DNA of 64,000 nucleotides from Penelope pileata (GCA_013396635.1 WBMW01003957.1:203598-267597), one strand, 5' to 3'; counted from the stretch's first letter, positions 39,441-52,548 are shown. The notes: generated from the sequence alone by a model not told the origin. Program-made: numbers and translations.

Positions 39441-39551
39441 CTTGACTTTGACAAGTCTTTTTGCTGTCTTGATCTTGGCTTCACAGAATGCTCCTCTATA
39501 CTTCGCACTCACATCAGTGCCCACTGTGAGATAGGGAGGCTCATCGATGGC
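39441..39551 (-). CDS. ARID4B: ARID4B coding exon: start of Tudor region
   Basis: This 111-nt exon encodes visible residues 1-37, beginning AIDEPPYLTVGTDVSAKYRG and ending KRLVKVK. It is in phase 0 at both ends. The acceptor is a pyrimidine-rich ttccag and the donor is gtatgt. It opens the N-terminal Tudor fold that binds chromatin or DNA in this family. Human ARID4B starts MKALDEPP, so only Met-Lys should come from the preceding exon. There is no in-frame Met in this exon or the next two, so translation must start further upstream. Confidence 0.96.
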
Positions 39552-42500
39552 CTGGAAAAGAATGGAAAACAGCTGATTTCTAATTGTTGGCCACTGGCAA
39601 TACAGTTGTCATTGTCTCACTAGCTTTTGTGGACAGAAAAACAGCCCAATAAAACACAACCTGATAGCATATGTATATCATAGCACTAGAAATACACAAC
39701 GCAACACCAAGCTCACACAGTGGCTACCACAAATACAATAATCTGACACCACAGTTACCTGCCATAAATCATCACATAAGCCTTCAACCTCTGCAACATC
39801 TGAGGATGCAGTAGATGGCGAGTTCTGCTGCCAGGCAAGTACTCCACCTTCTCCTATAACTGCATCAAAATTTGACACAGCTCACGAAGACAATGGTATT
39901 TATTTTCCCCAAATACTAATGAAAAATGAACCTCAATTAAGAACATCTCTGAAGAGACTTTTTTTTTTTTAAACAAACAAAAAACAACTTCTGAATGAAG
40001 TAAATTTTGTGGAAGGATGCTTGCCAGGAGAGTGTCCTGAGGGACAGAGTACAGCAGGAGAATAATGATAGGATCAACAGACAACACAGGGGAGAAGGAC
40101 CCAGACAAAAGAAGCAGTAAGAGGAATAGGAAACATCCACACAGGAAAACAGAAAAAAAGAGAGTGAAAAAAATGTTTCAAGGGGCAGGAGGAGAACAAG
40201 GGCCCAACTAGCATGCAAAGCAGGCACGTGAAGGTTCTGTTCACATGAAGGAGGTCCATCTCCCCTCATCGTGTCATTTGGGGAAGGAGATCCTGGATAG
40301 CTGAACCACCTCTCTCCATCACTTTGAAGAAGCCGAGTCAGACAAGAGAAGGCAGGGGAGACCAGCAGTAAGCTACATCTTTGAGAGCTGCAAGGCTCCA
40401 TGCAGCCCCAACTAACAAGAGAGACCTAAGCCCTCATCATGTCTGTGCACCCCTAGGGATTCAGACACAACTTACAAGAGGGAATTCTGGAGCATTCAAG
40501 CTCTAAAGAACACTGAGAAACAGAACTTGCAATTGAGAGACATGAGATGCTACGATGTTAACTCCATATTAATGATGTTTTACCTTGACTCTTCCTCCAA
40601 GTCTAATGCTCACTTTCAGGTAATAAGAGTACATTCCAGACAGAACGTTAGAAAACTTATCTACACTTGCTAGGATCATGAGAAACCTGAATGCTCTAAT
40701 GAATCTCCCCCGCAAACCCTTTCTCACTCTCTGCATACACGCATGACTGCGCCAGACTAGTGAATATATGAATATATATCCATTACAGATTCAGTGACAA
40801 TAAAAATCAACTGAGATTAAATAGGAAGCTGTTAACAGTGCTGGGATTCTGAAATTCAATTCCTTCTTGCTTCTCTAACAGTGCTAACACACTTGCCTTC
40901 AAGGCAGGCTACCCAAAGCTTTTCTCTTACTCCTCTTGGAAGGAGGCTGAAACAAGGACTCAGATGATGATAAACTTAATTTTGTTTAGTGCTTTCAGTA
41001 GATCGATTTTTCCCACAATGTAAATCTGAACAGGGGAAAGCAGTCAACACTAAGATGCGGCTAAGCCTTTAATCTCAGTTGACCTTCCAACTATAGAAGA
41101 AAGTGTGAATATTATTTTAAAAAGACAGACAGATCCAGTCTGGGTCCACATGGATGCACGTAACTTGAATTCTCCCGTAAACAACCGCTCTGCCTCTACT
41201 TCCCTATACAGTCAAACAAACAACCTCGAGGACAGACTCGACATCAGGTTTAGCTTACAGAAAATAAAGAATGATTTTTTTCATTACTACTGAATGTTAA
41301 TTTAAAAAGCAGAAGCAAGACAACCTAAAGCTGTGGTCCTGGTTAGGAACTTTATGACACAAGAAGAAAGAAATCCATAACCATCAAACTTTAAAACAGG
41401 ATTTAAAATTCCTTTTTACAATGAGTTTATTCACTCATAGTAGTGATTAGTTTATCACTGCTCTGGCTTATTTTTAAAAGCTTCTTCCAAAAAGAAAATT
41501 AATTTGAAGAATGAACATCGGGAAGAAATGATCTCTGTTACTACCACTGAAGCTAACCTCAATCCCTGGCCAAAACCCCCCAACATTAATTCTAAAATAG
41601 TCAACTCTTATCACTGGAATTCGTTAATATTTACACCTGTAAATAGAGTAATTCTGAAGAATGGCAAACACAGGGACCATTCACCCACTGTAAGAAAGTT
41701 TACTAAAAATGAAGTATTGGAGTGGCTTTTGACATGAAAACTTATAGCAGTGAAATACAACTCTTCATTAACACCATTAATCATTTATACATTTTAAATA
41801 TTAAATGGTCACGTGAGATCTTCAGAAAACTTTCTTAGGAGCATCCTCTGCAGCTTCATCCTTCCACTGGAACACATATTAAATGTTTTTCTCCCCAAAT
41901 CACTCAACAGAAATTCTCAGAAGTCTGACAGACAGCATCAGCTGAATGCAGTAGGTTAAAGGCAGGGTAAAGCACCGAGTGAGGGGTGATGCATCACAGA
42001 ATGCAAACGAGGAACGCAAACAGCGATGATCAAAGTCTGGCATTCGTTTCATCTTCTGCTAACTGCAACATTGTCATTTTCACTGCCTCTAAATGAGTCA
42101 CCTGTTCTCAAACAGGTTTCAGTCAATCCCACTAAAATTAGACAGATTAAAAATAAGTATACAGCTATTTTTGCCTCTTTTGCTCCTTCTCTTTGTGCTT
42201 ACGTCATTTAATAGACACCCTTACACTCAGAGGGAACGCATCTTTGCCCATTTAATTTTCAAGGATCCTTACGCAGGATTTGCTTTTACTCTTCCTTTGC
42301 TTTTCAGCATGTTAAAATGCAGCTGAGACCTGAGAACGGAGCTCGTTGATGTCAGAGCACGCTGAAACCACCTCCACAAGAAGCGCTGCACCGCCTCTAG
42401 GGGGAGGGGGGAGAGGCAGCATCACGCTGCCGTAAAACAGAAAGTTCTGTGCTTCTCAGAAGCACAACAGGTTTCATTTTGAGACAGCTCTGCTGTTCTC

Positions 42501-42879
42501 ACTGTTACTGTCCCCAGGACCGCCGGGACGCAGCTTCTGCCTTCATTTTACTTCAGGACACAAGTTAACCTGAATTTCCTTTTACATCTGCACACAAACT
42601 CCCTCGTTTCACCAGTCGTAGATAAGAACCTCCTCTTCAGTAGGCTCCGACAGACCCATCAATAGTTTTGCTACAAAGGAAACCTAAGCAGCACGCCCAG
42701 CACACACCACTGCTCATTTGAAGGGAGGCCACCAACTTTTTGTTCAGAGTGGCTTCCATATACACCCCAGGCTTCCTCTCTCCCTCCCTCCCTCCACATG
42801 CTCTCAGAACACCTTTCAGTCCAGGCGGGAGGAAGGCAATCAGGGAAGGGAAGGCCACAGCCCTCTCTCCAGCAGCCTC
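39552..42879. other. Presumed ARID4B 5' intron
   Basis: This lies between the first visible coding exon and the CpG island. It has a purine-rich plus-strand bias at about 40010-40390, which opens a 154-codon minus-strand frame of low-complexity Ser/Leu/Cys/Phe content. A (CTCC)n run lies at 42776-42795. No exon ending in ATGAAG before a GT donor could be found. Confidence 0.65.
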
Positions 42880-43640
42880 CCTCCTTTCCAGCCCGGCACC
42901 CTGCAGCACCCCAGGAGGCCGCAGCCGGGCGCTGGGGACAGCCCGTGGCAGGGCGGCCTGGCGCTGGCTGCCGGTTCGCGCCGCTGAGGCCGCAGCCCCG
43001 CGGGGCCGGGAGGAGGAGGGCCGCACCGCCCGGCTGCCAGAACCTTCCGCCCGCCCCAGCCGGCGCCCGGGGCCGCCGCAGATTAAGCGGGGATTGCCGC
43101 GAGACTAAATTCGGCCCCGTAAGGCGATTGCCGGGCAAAGCCGCAGGCGGGGCCGTGGGAGACGGAGGCTGCCGGAGAGCACAGCGGAGGCCGCCGCGGT
43201 GCGGGGCCGGCCCGGGGCCCGGACGGGGCAGCTCCCGGCAGCGAGGGCACCCGCGGCCCGGGGTCAGGTAACGCCGGCACCGCGCGTCCCCGGCTGTCTG
43301 CAGCCGCGAGGGAGGGAGCGCCCGCCCCTCCGGAACGTATTGGAACGCAGGCTTGAGAATGAGGATTTAAAATGGTAGCATCATGTTTTTACATACCTTT
43401 CAAGGCCGTAAAAGAGGGCGGTTTCCCATTTTTTTCTAGACATTTTCCATCTACGTGGGATGAAGTCATCCTCAGAGCTCCTCTGAGCTGCGCTGCCCTG
43501 TCCCGCTCCCCGGCAGTGCCCCCGGCCGCCAGGGCCGCCGTGCAGCGCCAGTGCTGCTGCCTCCTCCTCCTCCGGGCTCCTCGGCACCGCGCGGGGTGCT
43601 CCGAGCGAGCCACAACGCCAACAACACCGAGCGTTCAGTC
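42880..43640. promoter_or_regulatory. CpG island, probable promoter of ARID4B (possibly bidirectional)
   Basis: This is the only long GC-rich, CpG-dense stretch in the AT-rich window. It contains GC-box-like ggcggggcc near 43147 and cgcccctcc near 43323, and no clear TATA box. It lies about 3.3 kb upstream of the first visible ARID4B coding exon, on the gene's 5' side. Minus-strand transcription is supported by a consensus donor at its right part (exon end 43397). On the plus strand a good donor (GTCAG|gtaacg) sits at 43268. In human, ARID4B and GGPS1 are arranged head to head, but I see no GGPS1 coding exon to the right. An internal CpG island remains possible. Confidence 0.7.
43397..43640 (-). 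other. Candidate non-coding first exon of ARID4B
   Basis: The minus strand carries a near-perfect donor, CTTGAAAG|gtatgt, at 43396-43397, at the edge of the CpG island. The exon's 5' end (the transcription start) cannot be read from sequence, and 43640 is only the island's edge. Spliced directly to the exon at 39441-39551, it would put TGA two codons before that exon in the ARID4B frame. It can therefore only be 5' UTR, and at least one further exon must supply Met-Lys. An open frame of about 68 codons crosses it, but it resembles nothing I know. Confidence 0.4.
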
Positions 43641-45036
43641 CAGAAGCACGGCAGACATGCTCGGTAGGAAAGCCTGCAGGGCTGCCTTCAGGTTAATATG
43701 TGAAGAGAAAGCCGGGTCTGCGCCTTCCCTTTGCCTCTCTCACAAAGCAAGTTGGAGAAACCGGGACTCCATCTCCCATTACACATTCTGTATTCTAGTC
43801 TATAGCTTAGAGACCTCTCAGGTCAAGAGAATAGTGAAATGTTTCCAAAAACGTCCAAACCAAAACCTACTAACAATAAATGACTGATTTCAGTTTTTTA
43901 CTGGTTATCTAACATTTATTTTCAATAATGAAGGTTTAGAGAGAGCTCATTAAAGATTCTAGACCCTCTCCCCTACCAGTGTCCAAATCAATTCTTTAGT
44001 TAAAGAAGAAAATTACAAGGCTTGATGTGGTGGTTTTTTCTCATTTACATTAAGCAAGGAAACCATGGCGATTTTTTTTTTTTTGACACTCCACGCAACT
44101 TTCAAGTTATCCTTCAGGAGAAAGTGTTCCCTCACAGTTTGCCTATCTGTTGTAATTTAAGATCGAAGCACCCAGAGTTTGCAAGCATGGACCTTTACAG
44201 ACTTAGCTATCCCAATTACAGTCTTCCTTGGCCCCACAAATTAAAACTCAAAACAGCCAACCAATAATACCCCATGCTTCAGTGCAAGATCCAGCCAGGT
44301 CCTTCCACCTCCTCATCCACCTCAGAGATTTCTCATGGCTGCCAACTTCAACCCCCACGCCGCCCCACAGAATAAGCGCCCACCTCACAGCCATTTAGCG
44401 TGGGTTCACAACATCTGGGGACAGTAAGGGCTTGAAAGCACCTTAAAAAAGAACACTGATTTGGGGCAAATCCAACATCTCCTAGACAAATTTTGAAGAG
44501 CTATTTTCACAAATATGGGGGGGAGGAATCCACAAAGAAACCATTAAAACACTTTCAACCCAATTACTAAGATACTTAACTTCAATAAAGATTATTACTA
44601 AGATTATTAACTTCAATATTTTCAAACTGCCTGAAGTTCTACCCAATAGCAGAGACCTGCCCACGCGCTGCAGAAACAGTCTCTCCATAAACAAAATTAC
44701 TCGGTGCAATTATGAACGCAACTTTTCCCTTACAGCTCAACCTGTTGTGGTTAGGAGGACACTCGACAGCAAGAGCAGACACTCGGGAAAAACCTATTAC
44801 TGGAGCACTTTATTCTTAACTCAATTAGCCCATCTTCTGCCTCCCAGAAACGAGAGCACTGCAGCAGGAAGTAGGATGAATTTCTCGGTAAGCTCACAAA
44901 CTACAACACAGAAAGAAGCACAGTGATGGCTTCTCACATGGAAAGACTATTACATGAAAGCGCAAGAATAAGAGCTTTAGGCAAATTTTCTTCTGGCTGA
45001 CAATCAGATTTGGGCTCCACTTTTTTTTTTTTTTTT

Positions 45037-45058
45037 NNNNNNNNNNNNNNNNNNNNNN
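45037..45058. other. Assembly gap (22 N) inside a poly-T tract
   Basis: The Ns are flanked by about 16 T on the left and 12 T on the right. The gap arises from a homopolymer, and its real length is unknown. Confidence 0.98.
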
Positions 45059-48000
45059 TTTTTTTTTTTTATGTTGCTATTGTACAATTCATAGAAAGGC
45101 CAAACTACTAAATTTGAAGTTTACGGGAAAAAAAAACATTCAATGCTATCAACATTTTGCTCACAAAGCAAAATTGGGATAGGAACATCATGATTCTAAG
45201 TTCAAAGTGAGGGGAGGGAGGCTTTTTTAAGCCAAAGCCATTTCAAGTTTCAGTTGGAAAACCTACAGGAAGTTTCAAATAGCACCTCACTGGTCCTGTA
45301 AGCAAACATCAAGTAATTGTGGTATAAGGTTTTTTCATATTTTTATTAAAGTTGGAAGTCAACAGAAGCTGGTCTCCAGATGTTTGGAATTATAAACCAA
45401 CTTCTGATAGATTTGGAGTTCTTTACAGGTATACAGGGGATATTTTCTTTATTTCAAACTATCCAGTGACATTGGTTCCAGGCCTGACTTACTGAAAACT
45501 TTGACAGACTTGAAAAGGCACAAAAGCAGATTTTCCTCTCCAATTAAAAGTGAGCTATGTAGCAAGGACTTACAGGTTCTAAGATCACGAAGGGCCTAGT
45601 GACCCAAAACAAGAGGTTCAATCCAGTAACAAACAACAGGCAATATTTCCTTTACTGGACAGATCTGTTTTAAATGCAAAATAGGTATTCATTATTTTGG
45701 CTTATTTTTGTAAAGCTTGATCTCTGTGAAACTAGTAATCCTATCATTTTCTTTTTTAATTTTTGAGGGGTCCTAGAATTATGCTAAACTAATAGATGTA
45801 GAATTGTAAAAATATTTCAACTCAGAAAAAGAAAAATATTTCAGAGAAAAAGATTTATAAATCAACCTATCTTAATTTTAGCCAAAGCACAGCTGCATTA
45901 TCTATTCAGTAGTTCACTGAATAGTGTCATTTCCAAATATTTAAATTGTAAATTACCTCATTGTATTGAAAACAACAGATCCATACCAGTTACTATGCTT
46001 AATATATTTTTCTCTCCCCAACACAAAGAATGAAAACCATTTAATTCCAGTTCTAACTTGGTCACAGACTTTCTGCACATCCACACAACCCAGCATGTAT
46101 GTAACAGCTTTCAAGCCTGCAGAATGTGGCTAATGCATGTTACTCAAAGGCGAGGAAGGATCTGATGTTTATATAGCACTCTGAGATGAGAGAATGGATT
46201 TTTTTTTTTTTTTAAATCAGTGTACCATACCACTCTGTAAGAAATGTTTTATTTAATCAAATACTCTAGAACTGCTGATGGATCTCTCTAAAAATAATCC
46301 CACTTCTTTATAGTTCCTTATACAGGTCTCTTCTTTTGTTCCGTATTGCTGAAAGACCACATGAAGGAAAGATATTTTGAATGTCTGCTCCCACTGTTTA
46401 TCATGCTCAATCTAAAATCTCACCCCCCCCCCAAGTCAAACATTGCCATAGCTACCAGACTGCAATTCTCTGTAAGGTTTAACCAGATATTCAAACTACT
46501 TAGCATTACAGTGCAGTACTGCAAATGATACAACTTCATCAATTTTGGTCAGCCATGCTTTTTTGCTATTTCTAATAGTACGTTCCAAGTGAAGTCTGAG
46601 CATTAAGTTTCTGCATGTGTACAAATGGAAGAGGAGTTACTCACTTGAGAAAGGAACTTCTCAAACGACAACTTCTTTTACTCACAGATACTTAAATGAC
46701 TTCACTGACTTAGTGTGTTGTAGTACAAAAACCAAAATGCATTTGAATAAGAAGTTTAATATATGTATCAATAATATGCTTGTAAAAATACTGTAGTAAT
46801 AAGGTTGTCCTTGATAACTACGTTGTATTTGAGTAAGTTATGTTAGATCTCTTGACACTTTTTTTCTAGCTCAGAGTTAGAAGTTTTAGATAATGCTTAA
46901 GAGCACTGTTTAAGTTATTAGGTCTGGATAACTTTAGAAGCGTGCCACCAATCTGTCTAGAAATGCTGCTAGGTGTGAAAAAGAGAAGCTAATGATATGC
47001 TTGTGTTCCAAATCAATTGAAACAAAGACTTGATTGTTTCATCAGATAAAACAGTCCAGACTCCCTGAGCAAAATAATGAAGAGACTTGTGTAAGACTAC
47101 ATGAAGTCTGAAAGACCAGTCTTCCAAAAAATATTTGGCAATATGTCTATTTTCATTAAAAAAAATAATTTATCATTTTCTTTTTAATAAGTACATCTTA
47201 AAAATCCAGTGCAAGAATATACAGCACAGTAAAACCTATATATGTGAAAGGAATTGTTCATATTCCACAGCACATCTATTTAAAATAAGACAAAAATACT
47301 GCCATTTTGGTTAAGAGAAGATGACAACGTTTTGAGATTAAAAATAGGATTACTGAAACTGATGGCAGGAACAGGAAAGGTGAATAGAAATTAAAATCAG
47401 ATCCTTATCTAAGAATGTTGCGGGGAGGGGAGGGGGGTGTCCACTGCAACTGTACTATATTAAGCTTCTGTTTATTATCATCTACTTTCAAAATGTTTTC
47501 TGTAGTCTAAACCTTCAGGAACAAATTTGTAACAAGTCCAAAAACAGAGCCTTAAAAAGACTACAAACCAGGACCGCATTTTCTCCAAAACAAAACGCCT
47601 TGCCTTGGTTTATTTCTGTACTTAGAACAACTGTTCTAAACTAATTATTGGAGAAGAAAAGTGGGGGAGGATTTGGTTTTATTCATAGATTAGAAAAGAA
47701 AGACAAGGTTGAAGGGATGGCATGTGCTACTGTAAAACACCAGCAGAAAGATTTCTGGAACATTGATTCAAGTCAATTCACTAAGATTTCCTCAGTTTTA
47801 TAATATTGAAAGATGCTGTGATAAAATTATATTATGAAATCCTAAGCATTTAAAATGCTGCTCAGTATGCTTACATGAAAACGCGGATGATACAAATCAT
47901 GAGTGTCTCTGGTCTGTAAATTAGTATATAGTTCTGGGTTTTTTTAAATATCACATGAAAATAAAACACTGTCACAGAATAACACCTTGTTTACTTAAAT

Positions 48001-48654
48001 GAAAATCGACATGTAGCTTTTCGGTTTTGTTGTTGTCATTATTGCTAACAAGAATGACAAATGAGTACCAAAAGTGGTGTCAAAGCTACATGCAACTGTC
48101 AACTAACATGAAACTAAAAACATATAATATGAAGCAAAGTGAAGATACAGCATTTCTTTCCTGTTGATTAGAAAACAATCCATCCTAAAGACAGGTTATT
48201 TGGCAAATTACAGATTCACACATCAAAGCTGTGCACAAATCCAAACATGCAGGAACTAAGAATGTATATACAGGTCCCACACTGTGGTTCTACTGACAAA
48301 GGCTGTTCATAACAAATAGCCATTTTATACTGCCGTGCTTTCAGCAGGTTCTCCTGTACAGTTGTACATACATCAACATGAGAAATTTTAGGCAGGGGAG
48401 AGAAATTTTCACTCTATCTTGCTCCCTCAACTGCTGCTCAATCATTTTATGTAAAACTACTGGCCAGGGACATGGCATTCAGGAAGAAACTATGAAAATG
48501 AGTTTAGAAAATGTCTACGGTGAAACTAAAATAACTTAATCTAACCAATTTATTGAAGACTAAATTCAGATGGATTCCTTGGTAACAACAAACAAACGTA
48601 ATTACACATAAAAAGGTTATCAAGGCCATTCCTCTTGGCAGGATAATTTTAACT

Positions 48655-49190
48655 GTATCATTCATAACAGATGTCTGTCAAATCTATTCTTAAACTGAGG
48701 AGGGAATATTCCATACCCCATAGGCAACATATTGCAGTGCTTATGGAGTTTTCCATATCATCTCACCTAAACTTTCTTTGCTGCTGCTGCTGTTTTTTTC
48801 CCTTATCAACACTGCACATAGAGACCAGTGTGCTTCTGCCTTCTCTGCAGCTTTTGTATTTAAAAAGATGATTCCTTAGAGTAATCTCATCTCTAAGAGA
48901 AAAAAAAATAGCAAAAAACAAGTTCTTGTGTACATTTTAAGTATAGGCTTTATTTTTTAGACACTCTGTGTTTCTAATTGCTTTCCTCTGGAGTCCGTTC
49001 AAATCAGCTTGCAACTTCCTTGAAGTCCAGTACCCAAAACCAGACATGGTATTCCAGCTACTGTCAACTGACAGCAAGAGAAGCTAACAGACTATTTCAC
49101 ACAGTTTGCAAATGGAATTTTTACTTTCTAGCATGCCATTCACCTTTTTGGCAAAGCCATGGTATTGCCTCACATTCCATTTATTTTTGG
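48655..49190 (-). repeat. Old CR1 LINE copy, antisense, highly diverged
   Basis: Reading left to right, the order of CR1 blocks in reverse is preserved: gtctgtcaaatctattctta, aggcaacatattgcagtgct, ttgcttt-cctctggagtcc, cagacatggtattccagcta and cacctttttggcaaagcc. Each matches the CR1 consensus loosely, so this is much older than the copy at 19376-19787. A CTG run (ctgctgctgctg) near 48780 lies inside it. Boundaries are approximate. Confidence 0.75.
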
Positions 49191-52100
49191 CTATTCTCTT
49201 CCCCAGAACTACCCCCGAGGGGAGGAGGAAATAGGATGCAGCACGTTCTGTTTTCAATAGCAGCAAACTGTTAATGTGGCACATACCGTGCCATGAAACT
49301 CTAGCAAGTGTGCTGGCTGCTGATGGCTCCCCAGCTCAGCCTGTTGGCTGTCTCCAATCCCAGGCACTAAGGCCTTAGATTAAAAGGTAGCTAGTGCAAA
49401 GTTCTGAACCCCATGTCCCAGGGACCTTGGCTTACTGAATACAGCACCTGCACTGCACTGGGGCTACAGGGGAACATGGACATCATTACGTTAAGGTAAG
49501 CAGGATGCCTAAAGGAGCCATACGTGCTTACAGACAGGGCTTTGGGTACGTACCCAATAGGTGCCAGCTTCCTGGAGCCATGTACCTGGCCTGTCCTCCT
49601 CCTGTCCAGCAGGCAAGCACCCGGCACACGTTCATTGCACAGAGGAGGCTTCTGCAGTGCCCCAGCTCTTACTCTGGAGCATCACAAACACCCACAAAGT
49701 TCAGCCTGCGGTGCCCCTCTCATCACTCATTAAAGCAGCAATGCTGGTAGGTTCTCTCATCTCGCAGTCCAGGGTGTTATGAAATACCACTGTTTCAGGA
49801 TGAACAGGGCTTTTAGGTTTAAAAGAGAAAGTTAGTATTTTTGTAACCAGGTACTTGAAGGGATCATAAGGGATGAGATAAGCATTCCACGTCTTCAGGG
49901 CTTTAAATCAACAGTCTTGCTAAATACGTGTTAAAGGAATGAGCAAGTGAAGCTCAAAGGAGTAGTTCAGACAAAGGCTATAGGTACTGACACTTGAATT
50001 CTGACTCAGCAAAAACTTTCATAATTAAAATATTGTGATAAAGGCAGCTGCAGAACAGGAAGAGCTTCTGAAGAGTTATCTGTGCTTTTAAAGATCGTGT
50101 AATGTATGCTATATACTAAAAAGCCAATCAAAGCGATCAGGAAAAACCATTCCATCCTTCTGCAGCTAAAGAAATGCCAGCTTTACCACTTCTGATACAT
50201 GCTGATGTGTGTCAAAACTCATCCTGCCACCCCCAGGCACTTGTGTGATGTCTCAGACAGACAGGAAGCACGCACATGGTTTTGTCTGTTTAGAGCTCCA
50301 CTTACTTATCATAATACTAATTTTAAAAATACACTGTACACAACTCTGCTGAGCAACAATCTGTTCACTTCTTCAGTTTTATATGCCAAACTGTTGCAGC
50401 CAGTCCCCACTTCCTCTCAACAAATTATCTAGGCCAAAGCTGGCTGCCTTGTCCCCACATTCATTGCTCTGAAACTGTGCAATCTTGTGGCTATTATAGC
50501 TGTGGTTTCTTAGCCTCAAAGGCAACCCATTACAATGGATTAGAATTTCATAGCGCATTTTTCTTAGCACTCGCAAAAACACAGGTAACACAGCTTGTAC
50601 TTAATGCAGTTACTTATTAGGTTTCTGAATTGGCAATGTTCATAATGCTTTATCTGTTAAAAGCACAGAACAGGTCCTTTGAGTTAAACTCAGAGCAGAA
50701 AAATAGGAGCTATCAAAGAAAAAGGAATCTGATTTTGAGTGAGAAATTACTAACATATGGAGTTTTCGCTATATTTGCGACTCAAAATATGCAACTAACC
50801 ATGTAAGAAGCAAAACATGAATTTGACTTGTGTAGAATTGTATGAGCTGACAACGTAAAAAAGCAAGAAATAAAGCACCACAACAGTCCTGAATGTTGCA
50901 GAACCAATAGGAAACTTCTAGAAGTGTACGGGTTTTAACACCTAACGAGCACAAAAATAAATGCATGGCTTTATATTATAAAGGTGACACAACAGAACTG
51001 TTCTGAAAGAAGCCACATGCATTTTCTTGCCTGTTTCTGGTAACTTTAAATGATCATCAGGATGCAGTTTTGGTCATTATGCAATGCCAGAAAACCAGCT
51101 TGGTGGAGGAAAAAAAGAGCCCAATTCAGTCCTTTATTTTTAAAGCCAAGTGTGCCAGGATAAATTCTAGGAACTCTATCTACGTGAGGAAAAGTAAAAA
51201 CTAAAACTAAAAATGTAACCATCAAGAAACAAAATGGTTTTAAACAATCAAAGTTGGTGACAGGTGCTATCTTGTGCCAACAGTAGTTCTCCTTTCTGAT
51301 ACAAAGCCTGAGGGGGCAGAGGGCAACAAACTCACCCCCAGCCCTTTGAGAAGATGTACTTTCATTTGGGATTTGCATTAACACCTCCAGAGTGTAAAAG
51401 GGGAAGGCCTTGGTGCACCCAAAATCAAAGGCACATGGATGATGCCCTTCCTTTTCCATTCTCCCTTCTGCATCAGACTCAGCACTCCTTTAATCAAAGG
51501 CTAAAGTGGTTCAACTCACCAACTCCACTAACAGCTATTTGTTTCTGTTACTTTTGTTAAACTGGTTTTCTGCCGCTTCAGTGAGCTGAACCATTTCACT
51601 GTATGATCAAACACCAGAGCTAGCAATACAGAGGAGACCAGTAGATAAACCAGTCTGTCTCAAAATTCCATAACCATTGATTAGAATTTGTAAGGCTATT
51701 GCAAGAAATACAGAAACTTCAGAAAATAGAAAACATATCTTCTCCATGTGATTTTTTTCATATCTACCTTTTCATTGCATACACTAGATTTCTAACTTTT
51801 TTCCTCCTAGAAAATTTAAGAATTAAACGCATAAAGCCACTAGCTGGATGAGGAAGACAACATTTACTACACTGCTTTATTATTTTTTAATTAACTAGAT
51901 TATCAAGCCAACTACTACTTCTTCAGATGATTCCCCTAAGCTAGGTTTCATCCCCTAGTGCAAGTCAGAGATACAGGCATCCAACAAACAGCTTCCAGTC
52001 CAACATCTCCACTAAACCCCAGAAGTGGCTTTAAACTGTCTGAAAGCACTTCAGGACTAAAGTACATGCAAGGTCAAATGTAAGTTTGTATTCAAAGTCT

Positions 52101-52516
52101 AATCTACTTGGATAGCATTCAAAATAACAGTTTACATTAAGTTTTATATCCATTGCACACTATTTGCAAACAAAGCAGGTATTAGCTTTTCCAGTGAAAC
52201 ATTTTTTTCAGATGAAAAATATTGATTCAACTGAGCAGTCCATGGGAATAGTGTTGTTTTTTTTGTTCCTGCTGTTGTTTTAGCAAAGCACTATTACCAC
52301 TGTATTACAGAACCAAACAAATTTATTTTCATTAATGTTTTAGTAAAATAGGAAGTCCAGAATAAACTAAAAACTGATTTCAAGATGAATTTCACACAAA
52401 ATAGTAATTTGACTTTATTCATTTTATGAATAGAATCAGTTCTGTCAAAAACAGCATGTTTGGTCTGACATTTCAGAAACAAGTTTAATGACTTCACTAC
52501 AGAGAACTTCTACCAA

Positions 52517-52548
52517 GATGATGACCAGTGTAGATGATGACCAGTGTA
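52517..52548. repeat. Tandem duplication, 16 bp x 2
   Basis: The unit gatgatgaccagtgta occurs twice head to tail without mismatch, in the unassigned right-hand region. Confidence 0.95.

Larger units (their letters stand above)
1..39551 (-). other. ARID4B: ARID4B gene body, partial (15 coding exons; start exon and 3' half not in window)
   Basis: AT-rich interaction domain protein 4B is a nuclear chromatin-binding subunit of the SIN3-HDAC corepressor complex. It carries N-terminal Tudor, RBB1NT/PWWP-like, ARID and chromo-barrel domains (family knowledge). Here 15 minus-strand exons chain in one frame (1,835 nt, 611 codons plus 2 nt). All have AG acceptors, and all donors are GT except one GC. 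Wording specific to ARID4B rather than its paralogue ARID4A includes IKTAKRLVKVK in the first exon, SSSSSSDEDEDD and KKALWFPALV. The first visible residue corresponds to human residue 3, so the ATG exon is absent. The last visible exon stops inside the chromo-barrel, and the C-terminal half lies left of position 1. Species cannot be fixed beyond bird. Confidence 0.96.

Noticed and set aside
39937..40401. Minus-strand frame of 154 codons
   Set aside because: It is explained by the purine/pyrimidine strand bias. The product is low-complexity Leu/Ser/Phe/Cys with no domain or splice support.
42541..42546. Minus-strand ATGAAG near the CpG island followed by gcagaa
   Set aside because: It would require a GC donor without the strong consensus such donors normally have. 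Read on, the frame closes with TAA after 13 codons.
42637..43271. Several overlapping open frames of 120-157 codons on both strands in the CpG island
   Set aside because: All are Arg/Pro/Gly/Ala-rich shadows of GC-rich sequence in conflicting frames, with no domain.
43372..43887. Plus-strand open frame of 171 codons across the CpG island
   Set aside because: GC-rich islands lack stop codons by composition. The product is low in recognisable features and changes character where the island ends.
47418..47440. G-rich run that could be a G-quadruplex
   Set aside because: Only three separated G runs are present, so a standard four-run quadruplex is not supported.
51358..51365. Minus-strand ATGAAA followed by gtacat as a possible Met-Lys exon end
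   Set aside because: Phase fits, but the donor is mediocre, no convincing acceptor or UTR context is seen, and human uses a Met-Lys whose codon context is unknown here. Too weak to annotate.
51046..51459. Minus-strand frame of 137 codons
   Set aside because: It has no similarity I recognise, no exon-like boundaries and a composition typical of chance frames.
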